A stretch of DNA of 64,000 bases, taken from positions 1 through 64,000 of the forward strand of contig JBKBLR010000007.1 of NCBI GenBank assembly GCA_046296195.1, given 5' to 3'. The stretch is from Amphiplicatus sp046296195. GTDB taxonomy: Bacteria; Pseudomonadota; Alphaproteobacteria; Caulobacterales; Parvularculaceae. The notes under the pieces are model-generated. The model did not search any database, was not told where the DNA came from, and saw only the letters and a program-made list of their open reading frames with translations. A program made the translations under genes and the position numbers. Below, one piece after another: positions 6,514-15,082 of this stretch (position 1 is the first letter of the stretch; the number at the start of each line of letters is the position of its first letter).

Positions 6514-9111
6514 TCAATTCGCGACGATGTTGACGATCCGGCCCGGCACGACGACGACCTTTCGGACGGTGAGCCCTTCCGTGTAGCGCTTCACCTCGGC
6601 GTGCGCGAGGGCGAGCGCTTCGACTTCCCTGGCGCCCAGCGAGGGGGCGACGGCGATTTCGGCGCGGCGCTTGCCGTTGACCTGAATGGGCAGGACGATC
6701 TCGTCCTTGACGAGCAGCGCGGGGTCCGCCGCCGGCCAGTCGGCGTTGGAGACGAGGCCCTCGCCGCCGAGCAATTCCCAGCATTCCTCGGCGAGGTGCG
6801 GCGTGAAGGGCGCGATCAGCCGCACGAGCGCGCAGAGCGCTTCGGCGCGCGCGAAAGCGTCCGCGCCGTCGGCTTTTCGCACCGCCGCCAGAAATTCATA
6901 GAGCCGCGCGATGGCCTTGTTGAAGCGAAAATGCTCGATGTCGTCAGTGACGCCGGCGATCGCCGCGTGCGTCGCGCGGCGCAGGTCGAGCGCGCCATCG
7001 GCGAGGCTCGCGGGCGGCGTCGAGAGGTCGAGCCCGCGAAGCGCGCCCGCCGCCGCCTCGACCGTCTCGTAAACGCGGTTCACGAATTTCCACGCGCCGG
7101 TGACGCCCGCTTCCGTCCATTCGACGTCGCGTTCGGGCGGGGAGTCCGAAAGGAGGAAAAACCGCGCCGCATCCGCGCCATAAGCGTCCGCGATCGCCTC
7201 GGGCGCGACGACGTTCTTCTTCGACTTCGACATCTTCTCGGTCGGGCCGATGGCGACCGCGCGCCCGTCATCGGCGCGCCGCGCCTTGCCGTCTTCGACG
7301 AGCACCTCCTCGGGGAAGAGAAAGGCGCCTTTTTCGTCCTTATACGTTGCATGCGTCACCATGCCCTGGGTGAAAAGATTGGCGAAGGGCTCGGAAGCCG
7401 AGAGATGCCCGGTCGCCTTCATCGCGCGGGTGAACCAGCGGGCGTAGAGAAGATGCAGGATCGCATGCTCGACCCCGCCGATATATTGATCGACGGGCAG
7501 CCAGTAATCGGCGTCCGCCTTGTCGACCGGCCTTTCTTCGCGCCCGGCCGCGAAGCGCGCGAAATACCAAGAACTGTCGACAAAAGTGTCCATGGTGTCG
7601 GTTTCGCGCCGCGCCGGGCGCCCGCAGTCAGGGCACGGAACATCGCGCCAGGCGGACGTCCGGTCGAGCGGGTTTCCGGGCGTTTTGAACGCCTCCGCCG
7701 GCACGTCGGGGAGCAGGACGGGGAGGTCCTTCTCCCTCACCGGGACGACGCCGCAGGCCGCGCAGTGGATCGCCGGGATCGGGCAGCCCCAATAGCGCTG
7801 GCGGGAAATCCCCCAGTCGCGCAGGCGCCAGTTGACCGTCGCCTTGCCCTTGCCGAGCGCTGTGAGTTTCGTGATCGCCGCGTCGATGGCGGCGGCCTTC
7901 GATAGCCCGTCCAGGAAGCCCGAATTGTAGAGAACGCCATCTTCCGTATACGCCTCATCGCCGATCGCGAAGGTCGCCGCGTCCGCGCCCGGCGGCAGCA
8001 CGACGGGCGTCACCGAGAGCCCGTATTTTCGGGCGAAATCGAGGTCGCGCTGGTCATGCGCTGGGCAGCCGAAGATCGCCCCCGAGCCATAGCCCATGAG
8101 GATGAAATTCGCCGACCAGACGGGCAGCGTTCGCGACGGATCGAACGGGTGCGTAACGGCGAGCCCGAGATCGACGCCGATCTTTTCAGCGCGCTCGATG
8201 TCGGCTTCCGAGGTGCCGCCCTGGGCCGCCCTCTTTACGAAGGCCGCGACCTTCGGGTCGTGCGCGGCGACGGCCTGCGTCAGCGGATGGTCAGGCGCAA
8301 GGGCGAGGAAGCTCGCGCCGAAGAGGGTGTCGGGGCGCGTCGTGAAGACCTCGATCGGATCTTTCGCGTGACCGCCCGTCAGGAACGCCGGCGCGGCGGC
8401 GATGTCGAACCAGAGCGTCGCGCCCGTCGATTTTCCGATCCAGTTGCGCTGCATGGTGCGCACATTGTCGGGCCAGCCGGCGAGGCGCCCGTCGTCGAGC
8501 GCGGCGAGCAAATCCTCCGCTTCCGCGGTGATCTTCAAGAACCACTGCGACAGCTTTTTTCGCTCGACGGGCGCGCCGGAGCGCCAGCCCCGGCCGTCGA
8601 TCACCTGCTCGTTGGCGAGCACGGTCATGTCGACCGGGTCCCAGTTCACATAGGATTCGCGCCGTTCGACGAAGCCCGCCTTCCAGAAATCGAGGAAGAG
8701 CTTCTGCTGCCAGCGGTAGTAATCGGGCTCGCAGGTCGCAAATTCGCGGCTCCAGTCGAACGAAAGCCCCATCGACTTCAGCTGCTCGCGCATGACCTTG
8801 ATATTACCCCGCGTCCATTCGCCGGGATGGCTGCCTGTCGCCGCGGCGGCGTTCTCGGCGGGCAGGCCGAAGGCGTCCCAGCCCATCGGATGGAGGACGT
8901 TGAACCCGCGCGCGCGCTTGTAGCGGGCGACAAGGTCGCCCATCGCGTAATTGCGGACATGGCCGATATGGATGCGCCCCGACGGATAGGGGAACATCTC
9001 AAGGACATAATATTTCGGCCGCATGCGGTCGGTCCGGGTGCGAAATGCCTGTTCCGCGTCCCAGCGCGCGCGCCATTTCGGTTCGGCTTCTTTCGGATTG
9101 TAGCGGGGCAT
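6514..9111 (-). CDS. leuS: leucyl-tRNA synthetase
   Basis: This 865-residue class I synthetase charges tRNA-Leu. The HIGH signature is in 'PYPSGRIHIGHVRNY', the CP1 editing domain contains 'TTRPDTLFGASFLALAPDHPL', and KMSKS appears as 'EKMSKSKKNVV'. Length is normal. I chose the ATG at 9111, giving an N-terminus 'MPRYNPKEAEPKWRARW' as in relatives; a longer frame to 9171 would run into the terminator of the upstream gene. The gene starts the leftward leuS-lptE-holA operon. The upstream terminator suggests its own promoter lies between about 9112 and 9130 or that it receives readthrough from the DUF3576 gene. Confidence 0.96.
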   Translation of the reverse strand: MPRYNPKEAEPKWRARWDAEQAFRTRTDRMRPKYYVLEMFPYPSGRIHIGHVRNYAMGDLVARYKRARGFNVLHPMGWDAFGLPAENAAAATGSHPGEWTRGNIKVMREQLKSMGLSFDWSREFATCEPDYYRWQQKLFLDFWKAGFVERRESYVNWDPVDMTVLANEQVIDGRGWRSGAPVERKKLSQWFLKITAEAEDLLAALDDGRLAGWPDNVRTMQRNWIGKSTGATLWFDIAAAPAFLTGGHAKDPIEVFTTRPDTLFGASFLALAPDHPLTQAVAAHDPKVAAFVKRAAQGGTSEADIERAEKIGVDLGLAVTHPFDPSRTLPVWSANFILMGYGSGAIFGCPAHDQRDLDFARKYGLSVTPVVLPPGADAATFAIGDEAYTEDGVLYNSGFLDGLSKAAAIDAAITKLTALGKGKATVNWRLRDWGISRQRYWGCPIPAIHCAACGVVPVREKDLPVLLPDVPAEAFKTPGNPLDRTSAWRDVPCPDCGRPARRETDTMDTFVDSSWYFARFAAGREERPVDKADADYWLPVDQYIGGVEHAILHLLYARWFTRAMKATGHLSASEPFANLFTQGMVTHATYKDEKGAFLFPEEVLVEDGKARRADDGRAVAIGPTEKMSKSKKNVVAPEAIADAYGADAARFFLLSDSPPERDVEWTEAGVTGAWKFVNRVYETVEAAAGALRGLDLSTPPASLADGALDLRRATHAAIAGVTDDIEHFRFNKAIARLYEFLAAVRKADGADAFARAEALCALVRLIAPFTPHLAEECWELLGGEGLVSNADWPAADPALLVKDEIVLPIQVNGKRRAEIAVAPSLGAREVEALALAHAEVKRYTEGLTVRKVVVVPGRIVNIVAN

Positions 9112-9130
9112 CGACGATCTCTGAGGCGAA

Positions 9131-9159
9131 AGAAAAAACGGCGCGTGTGGCGCGCCGTT
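9131..9159 (-). terminator. leftward intrinsic terminator between DUF3576 gene and leuS
   Basis: A 9-bp perfect stem (9137-9145 with 9151-9159, 5-base loop) is followed on the minus strand by six Ts and more T-rich sequence. It lies just past the stop of the DUF3576 lipoprotein gene and immediately before leuS, so it should end or attenuate the upstream transcript. Confidence 0.8.
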
Positions 9160-9196
9160 CTTGTTCAACAAATTGAAGGCCGGCGCCAGCCGCTGC

Positions 9197-9652
9197 TTAT
9201 TTGTCGATCTGGTTGAGGCGGAGCTGGCGCGCGCGCGTCAGGATCGCGTTTTCGATCTCGCGGCCGGTCGCAGGATTGACGCTTGCCTCGACCCAATCCC
9301 CCCGCGCATCGCGTTCCTGCCGGAAGACGGAAACGCGTAACGCGTCCGCCCGGAGCGCGGTGTCGAGGACGTAGACCGAGACCTTGAACCGCTCATTCGG
9401 CGTTTCGGGGTTCGAGTACCAGTCGGTGAGAAGAAGGCCCGAGATCGGGTCCGCCCTGAGGACAGGCAGGAAATCGAGCGTTTCAAGCGAGGCCGCCCAC
9501 AAATAGCGGTTGACGGTCGTCGTTCCCTTGGCCCCGACAAGGGTGGCGTTGCGGGCCGGGCTGCCCTTGTCGCCGCCGCCGCAGGCGGCGAGCAGGGCGG
9601 CGGCCATGGCGAGCGCTAGCGCCTTGAACGCGCGTCGTTTTTCGAGACTCAT
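9197..9652 (-). CDS. DUF3576-family lipoprotein
   Basis: This 151-residue protein has a signal peptide with lipobox LAAC and 'GGG' after the cysteine, so it is probably an envelope lipoprotein. The body matches DUF3576, with 'NRYLWAASLETLDFLPVLRADP', 'LLTDWYSNPETPNERFKVSVYVLD' and the C-terminal 'ENAILTRARQLR'. The family is widespread in alphaproteobacteria, often beside leuS-lptE, which suggests an outer-membrane role. Its biochemical function is not known to me. An intrinsic terminator separates it from leuS. Confidence 0.88.
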   Translation of the reverse strand: MSLEKRRAFKALALAMAAALLAACGGGDKGSPARNATLVGAKGTTTVNRYLWAASLETLDFLPVLRADPISGLLLTDWYSNPETPNERFKVSVYVLDTALRADALRVSVFRQERDARGDWVEASVNPATGREIENAILTRARQLRLNQIDK

Positions 9653-9759
9653 CGGGGAAACTGTTCCATAATGGGGCGGGCCTGAGGCCCGGGACGTGGC
9701 TTTCCTATCACAAACCGCCCGATAAACAACCGGGAGGGGGTCCCCGGCCCCGGCGTTCC

Positions 9760-9788
9760 TTGACGCTTGTCGGCCCGCCGCCTTAACT
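9760..9788 (+). promoter_or_regulatory. candidate sigma70 promoter for the porin gene
   Basis: TTGACG (9760-9765) and TTAACT (9783-9788) are separated by 17 bases, the preferred spacing. It lies about 125 bases upstream of the porin start, giving a leader of roughly 115 bases. The -10 match is imperfect. Confidence 0.35.
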
Positions 9789-9912
9789 CAAGGGACCAGA
9801 GTTGCGTCGGTGGCTCCACCCTGCCGGGATGGGGCTGTTCGGCTTCGTGAAGAAGGCGCATGCCCTTCAGGGCGGCGGTGAAGGACGAGAGGCGGGCGAA
9901 GGAAAGAGGCGG

Positions 9913-11172
9913 ATGCGCAAGGCGCGGAAGCAGAACGCCTTCAGGGCTTGGGATGCGGGCGTCGGCGGGATCACCGTCGCGGCGGCGCTCCTCGCCTTTG
10001 CGCCGGCCCACGCCGCCGATCCCGTCAAGGTCGACCTATCCGGCAAGGCGAGCGTTGCAGCCGGGGTGTCTGACGGCGACGCCGAGGCTGACGCCGACGC
10101 CGAGATCAGGCTGCGCGGCTCGACCGTGTTCGCCAACGGCGTCGAGCTCGGTGCCGTCCTTGAGGGGCGCTTCGACCGCCAGCAGCCGAACCAGCTTTTC
10201 GGCGGCGGGCGCTATTCCGGGCCGCTGCTTGGCGGGCCGCGCGGCGTTGCGCCCTTGAATTCCGACGCCTACCTCCAAGGCGCTTACGGCTATCTGCGCG
10301 GGCCTTTCGGCCAGCTTATCGTCGGGCGCGACCAGGGTGTTGCGCGCACCTTCTCGGTGACCGCGCCGACGATCTTCCAGTCGGTCAACGTGAATGATTG
10401 GCGTACGGATCTTTCCGGCCTCAACGACGTCCACACCGTCAACGATTTCTCGGGGTATTCAACCAAGTTCAGCTATCTGCCGCCGGCGAATTTCCTCGGC
10501 GGCGTCCTCGGCGGGCTGCAGCTCGGCGTCTCCTACAGCCCGGTCGCGGCCCATTGCGGGGAGGATCTCTGCGCGCCGGCGGACCGGCTCTTCATCACGC
10601 CGGCGGGCGCGCTTCTGACCGAGACCTCGCGTTGGGAGGATGTCGTCGAGGCGGCGGCCTATTACCAGAAGGAAGTAAAGCTCGGCGGCGCCCGCAACGG
10701 CCTCCTTCTCGGGATCGGCGCAAGCTATGTGTCGGCGAGCGAAGATGCGCGCGTCGCCAATCCGGTGTTCGACGACTATCGCGCCTATTCCCTGGGCCTC
10801 AATCTCGGCTTCCGCGGGCTGACGCTGGGCGGTTCGGTGAAGTCGACCAATTCCGGCCTCGCCAATGTCGACGATCAGGGCTATCTCGCCTTCGACGCCG
10901 GCATCACCTTCAAGACCGGCGAGGACAAGGGCGACTGGGGCGTGATGCTCGGCTACGGCCAGTCCGAAGCCAACGTCGCCGCGCCGCCGACGCCCGCCCA
11001 GCCGCTCATCTTCCGCGACACCCGCACGACGCAGGCGGGCGTCACCTATTTCGTCAGTCGCGGCATCACCGTCGGCGCCGCCGCGCAGTATGTCGAGTCG
11101 AAAAAGCCGGCGACGGCGGGCGGGCCGGAAGAGGCCGCGACCGTCGTCATCGAAAGCTCGATCAGGTTTTAG
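9913..11172 (+). CDS. outer-membrane porin (16-strand general porin type)
   Basis: This 419-residue protein has a long signal peptide (cleavage probably after AHA near residue 35) and the alternating beta-strand pattern of a gram-negative porin. Family marks include 'LRGSTVFANGVELGAVLEGR', 'AYLQGAYGYLRGPFGQLIVGRD' with the usual Gly-Arg-Asp, and a C-terminal strand ending in Phe ('VVIESSIRF'), the BAM recognition signal. An extracellular-loop-like segment carries two cysteines ('CGEDLC'). The start at 9913 has an AGAGG ribosome site 7-8 bases upstream; a longer frame would bury the signal peptide. A strong terminator follows, so it is probably monocistronic and well expressed. Confidence 0.88.
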   Translation: MRKARKQNAFRAWDAGVGGITVAAALLAFAPAHAADPVKVDLSGKASVAAGVSDGDAEADADAEIRLRGSTVFANGVELGAVLEGRFDRQQPNQLFGGGRYSGPLLGGPRGVAPLNSDAYLQGAYGYLRGPFGQLIVGRDQGVARTFSVTAPTIFQSVNVNDWRTDLSGLNDVHTVNDFSGYSTKFSYLPPANFLGGVLGGLQLGVSYSPVAAHCGEDLCAPADRLFITPAGALLTETSRWEDVVEAAAYYQKEVKLGGARNGLLLGIGASYVSASEDARVANPVFDDYRAYSLGLNLGFRGLTLGGSVKSTNSGLANVDDQGYLAFDAGITFKTGEDKGDWGVMLGYGQSEANVAAPPTPAQPLIFRDTRTTQAGVTYFVSRGITVGAAAQYVESKKPATAGGPEEAATVVIESSIRF

Positions 11173-11229
11173 GGAGGCCGAATTCCAGGAAAGCAGGGAA
11201 AAGCGCCTTGCACTGCTGGAGGGGATAGA

Positions 11230-11259
11230 AGGCGGCTCCGACGAGGAGCCGCCTTTTTC
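11230..11259 (+). terminator. intrinsic terminator after the porin gene
   Basis: A 10-bp perfect stem (11230-11239 with 11245-11254, 5-base loop) is followed directly by five Ts. It lies 58 bases after the porin stop and about 80 bases before the DUF502 gene. Confidence 0.9.
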
Positions 11260-11339
11260 GTCGCCGCCTGCGCGGCAAAGCGACGATCGCGTTGCTTTGA
11301 TCGGTTACGTTCGAGCAAAGTTCCTATAAGACCGCGGGC

Positions 11340-12038
11340 ATGACCAGGATGAACCAGGCTGATCTCGGCGGCCTCGCCGGGCGGTGGGCGCGCACGCTGT
11401 CGATCGGCGCGCTCGCGCTCGCCCCTCTCGGCCTCACGATCTGGATCCTCTGGCTGCTCGTCCAGCTCGCCGCCTTCGTCGGCGGCCTGTTCGCAAAGCC
11501 GATCCTCGCCTTCCTCTCGAAAGCCGCGCCGGAGCTTGAGGATTTCCTTTCCGATCCGGTCATTTCAGGCGCCATTGCGCTTGCCGTCGCCATCGCCGTC
11601 CTGACGCTCGTCGGGCTCTTCGCCGGCAATTTCATCGGCCGCCAGTTCGGCCGGCTCATCGCGGCGATCGTCGAGCGGATCCCCGTCGCCCGCGTCATCT
11701 ATTCCTCGGCGCGCCAGCTCATCGACAGCTTCCAGTCGCCGGCGGCGGCCGGCCAGAAAGTGGTCCTGATCGAGTTCCCGACCGAGACCATGCGCACCGT
11801 TGGGCTCGTCACGCGCACCTTCCGCGCCGAAGACACCGGCCAGGAGCTCGCCGCGGTCTATGTGCCGACGACGCCGAACCCGACCTCCGGCTATGTCGAG
11901 ATCGTGCCGGTCGAGCGGCTCGTCTGGCTTGACTGGACCCCGAGCGAGGCGATCCAGTTTGTCGTCTCGGCGGGCGTCGTCGCCCCCGAGACAATCCGTT
12001 TCAAGCCGGCGCCGCCGGAAGAGTCCGGAAAGGCGTGA
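11340..12038 (+). CDS. DUF502-family membrane protein
   Basis: This 232-residue protein has two hydrophobic segments near residues 20-50 and 73-95, followed by a cytosolic or periplasmic domain. It carries the DUF502 signatures 'PVARVIYSSARQLIDSF', 'VVLIEFPTETMRTVGLVTRTF', 'AVYVPTTPNPTSGYVEIVPVERLVWLDWTPSEA' and 'FVVSAGVV'. The family is widely distributed and uncharacterised. The second ATG at 11349 is an alternative start; neither has a strong ribosome-binding site. It follows the porin terminator and so starts a new unit, overlapping the region just before the VOC gene. Confidence 0.88.
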   Translation: MTRMNQADLGGLAGRWARTLSIGALALAPLGLTIWILWLLVQLAAFVGGLFAKPILAFLSKAAPELEDFLSDPVISGAIALAVAIAVLTLVGLFAGNFIGRQFGRLIAAIVERIPVARVIYSSARQLIDSFQSPAAAGQKVVLIEFPTETMRTVGLVTRTFRAEDTGQELAAVYVPTTPNPTSGYVEIVPVERLVWLDWTPSEAIQFVVSAGVVAPETIRFKPAPPEESGKA

Positions 12039-12043
12039 TCCCG

Positions 12044-12391
12044 ATGTCCGACAAGAACCATCGCATCGATTATGTCGAGTTCGCCGCCGAGGACATCGCC
12101 GCCTTCAAGCGCTTTTACGCCGTCGCCTTCGGCTGGGAGTTTGAGGATTGGGGCCCCGATTACGCGAGCTTCGCCGGCGCGGGCCTCGACGGCGGCGTGC
12201 GCGGCGGGGAGAAGCCGCGCCTCGGCTCGACGCTCGTCGTTCTTTATGCGGACGATCTTGAGGACGCGGAGGCCCGCGTAGTCCGGGCGGGCGGGGTGAT
12301 CGGCGAGCGCCTCGACTTTCCCGGCGGACGGCGGTTTCATTTCATCGACCCATGCGGCAACGCGCTTGCCGTCTGGACGAGGACGGCGTAG
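12044..12391 (+). CDS. VOC-superfamily (glyoxalase/bleomycin-resistance fold) protein
   Basis: This 115-residue protein is a single-module VOC protein with the paired beta-alpha-beta-beta-beta units typical of the superfamily: 'IDYVEFAAEDIAAFKRFYAVAFGWEFEDWG' opens the first and 'VVLYADDLEDAEARVVRAGG' the second, ending 'FHFIDPCGNALAVW'. Many members bind a divalent metal; the substrate is not predictable. The ATG at 12044 was preferred over GTG 12035 because it matches the usual N-terminus and lies a workable distance after GGAAAGG. It follows the DUF502 gene immediately and is probably co-transcribed with it. Confidence 0.85.
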   Translation: MSDKNHRIDYVEFAAEDIAAFKRFYAVAFGWEFEDWGPDYASFAGAGLDGGVRGGEKPRLGSTLVVLYADDLEDAEARVVRAGGVIGERLDFPGGRRFHFIDPCGNALAVWTRTA

Positions 12392-12643
12392 GCGACGCAT
12401 CCGTATACGGAGCATCGGCGGGCTCGCCTTTTGGGGGCGAGCTGGCGCGCGGATTCCCCTGTTGCGGGATTAACCATCTAACCCTCTGATTTCATTCGGA
12501 AACAAAAATCCGTCCCACCCCCTTTCCGCGCAATTAGGGTGGACGTCATGAGACGGACGAAGATCATCGGTCATGGCCGCTCGCGTTGCGGCGCGGGCGG
12601 GCGTTGCATCAGGGCTGAAACGGGCCTTTTCGGACCGGGCGCG
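12392..12643. other. convergent intergenic region between VOC gene and parB
   Basis: No gene is supported. A 7-bp stem (12422-12428 with 12436-12442) lacks a U-tract on either strand. The octamer TTAACCAT at 12470-12477 matches the CtrA half-site of alphaproteobacteria, but it sits downstream of two convergent genes where a promoter role is unlikely. The centre is notably AT-rich for this genome. Confidence 0.4.
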
Positions 12644-13588
12644 TCAGACGCCCTGGCCCATCAGCCTTTTGCAGACGTCGTCAAGCTGGTCGAGGCTGCG
12701 ATAGGCGATGGTGAGGACGCCCGAGCCCGACGGCTTGTGGGCGATCGCGACCTCGAGCCCGAGCGCGGCGGCGAGATCGGCTTCGAGCGCGCGTGTGTCG
12801 GCGTCCTTCGTGCCGGGCACGGAGGCTCTGGCGGGCTCGCGCGGCAGGGCAGGCGCGCGCGCGGCCTCCTCGTCTTTCACGAGGCGCTCGGTGTCGCGGA
12901 CATTGAGGCCGCGCCGGAGGACGAGGTCGAGCGCGGCGAGCGGGTCCTTTGCGGCAAGGAGGGCGCGAGCGTGGCCGGCGGTGATCTTTCCTTGCTCGAG
13001 CGCCGCGCGGGCCTTTTCGGGCAGGCCCATCAGCCGGACGAGGTTGGCGACGTGGCTGCGCGATTTGCCCACCGCGCCGGCGATCTCCTCCTGCGTGCGG
13101 CCGTGGACCTCGATGAGGCGCTGATAAGCGGCCGCCTCCTCGATCGGATTGAGGTCGACGCGCTGGACGTTCTCGATCAGCGCGATCTCGGCAGCCGCCT
13201 CGTCGGAGAGCTGGCGGATGACGACCGGGATGTCGGGCACGAGCGCCATCTGCGCCGCGCGCCACCGCCGTTCGCCGGCGACAATCTCGTATTGCTCATG
13301 CCCGATCGGGCGGACAAGGACCGGCTGAAGGAGCCCGCGCGCCTTGATCGACTCGGCGAGATCTTCAAGATCGGCCTTGGCGAAATGCTTGCGCGGCTGG
13401 TTCGGATTGGGCTTGAGGAACTCGATCGGCAGCGTCTGCAGGCGCCGGCTCGTCGCGAGCCCAAGCGCGCTGTCGCTCTGGCCTTCATGGGGCGCGCGCG
13501 CCGGCGCTGCGGGCGCGTCGAGCCCTATGTCGCCGAGAAGGGCGTCGAGGCCGCGGCCGAGGCCGCGCGTCGGTTTGGCGGGGGTCAT
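12644..13588 (-). CDS. parB: chromosome-partitioning protein ParB
   Basis: This 314-residue protein loads onto parS and spreads as a CTP-dependent clamp to segregate the origin. The N-terminal ParA-interacting segment is 'RGLGRGLDALLGD'. The CTP-binding ParB/Srx domain contains 'PNPNQPRKHF' and 'EIVAGERRWRAAQM'. A helix-turn-helix follows in 'TQEEIAGAVGKSRSHVANLVRLMGLP', and the C-terminal dimerisation domain is present. Length is normal. It is the last gene of the leftward mnmE-mnmG-rsmG-parA-parB operon, 15 bases after parA. Three parS sites lie 2-5 kb upstream in mnmG and mnmE. Confidence 0.96.
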   Translation of the reverse strand: MTPAKPTRGLGRGLDALLGDIGLDAPAAPARAPHEGQSDSALGLATSRRLQTLPIEFLKPNPNQPRKHFAKADLEDLAESIKARGLLQPVLVRPIGHEQYEIVAGERRWRAAQMALVPDIPVVIRQLSDEAAAEIALIENVQRVDLNPIEEAAAYQRLIEVHGRTQEEIAGAVGKSRSHVANLVRLMGLPEKARAALEQGKITAGHARALLAAKDPLAALDLVLRRGLNVRDTERLVKDEEAARAPALPREPARASVPGTKDADTRALEADLAAALGLEVAIAHKPSGSGVLTIAYRSLDQLDDVCKRLMGQGV

Positions 13589-13603
13589 GATCGAGGCCTC
13601 ATG

Positions 13604-14413
<810 letters not shown>

Positions 14414-14434
14414 AGAAATGGCCGGGCCTCGGCG

Positions 14435-15070
14435 TCAGGGGCGCGGCCGCTTCGGCCGCAACCCGGTGATCAACAGAACGGTAGAGCCGGGGCTTGTCAG
14501 GCTGGCCCGCCGCTCGACCGTCATATGCCAATATTTAGACGCCTCGGTCAATTCAACCTCAACATCTTGTCCTTTTGGAAATATGCACAGGGCTTTTTCG
14601 CCGCCGATTTCAACGGCATAGCCGCAGAGGGTCGAAAGGCTTGCCAGCGCCCGCGCGGTGATGACGTCCGGCGTCCGGACCTTCAGCGATTCGATCCGGG
14701 CCGGGATGACCCGGACGGTCGAAAGGCCCATCGCCGCCGCGGCCGCGGTGAGGAAGGCTGCTTTCTTGCCGATCGATTCGACCAGGGTGACCTCAAGGCG
14801 CGGCGCGCCCATGGCGGCGAGGACGAGGCCTGGAAAGCCGGCGCCGCTGCCGAGATCGACAAGGCGCCGCGCGTCAGGCGGAATGAGCCGGTAGAGCTGG
14901 GCCGAGTCCCGGAAGTGCCGGTCCCATCGATCCTCGATGGTCGACCGGGCAATGAGGTTGTGCCGGGCGGACCAGTCGAGGAGGCAGGCGTCGAAGGCAT
15001 GCAGTCGCGCCAGCGTTTCCTGGGAAACCCCGAACTCGGCGGCGAAATCGGCAGGACCATAGGGCGCCAT
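14435..15070 (-). CDS. rsmG: 16S rRNA (guanine-527-N7) methyltransferase RsmG
   Basis: This 211-residue protein is a class I SAM methyltransferase that modifies G527 of 16S rRNA. The SAM-binding motif is 'LVDLGSGAGFPGLVLAAM', followed by 'LVESIGKKAAFLTAAAAAMGL' and 'VITARALASLSTLCGYA'. Length is normal. It lies 12 bases after mnmG, in the conserved mnmG-rsmG-parA order. Confidence 0.94.
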   Translation of the reverse strand: MAPYGPADFAAEFGVSQETLARLHAFDACLLDWSARHNLIARSTIEDRWDRHFRDSAQLYRLIPPDARRLVDLGSGAGFPGLVLAAMGAPRLEVTLVESIGKKAAFLTAAAAAMGLSTVRVIPARIESLKVRTPDVITARALASLSTLCGYAVEIGGEKALCIFPKGQDVEVELTEASKYWHMTVERRASLTSPGSTVLLITGLRPKRPRP

Positions 15071-15082
15071 GGCGGGGAGGGG

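Noticed and set aside
12470..12477. TTAACCAT, a CtrA-type half-site
   Set aside because: It lies between the ends of two convergent genes where a promoter is unlikely. An octamer match alone is weak evidence.
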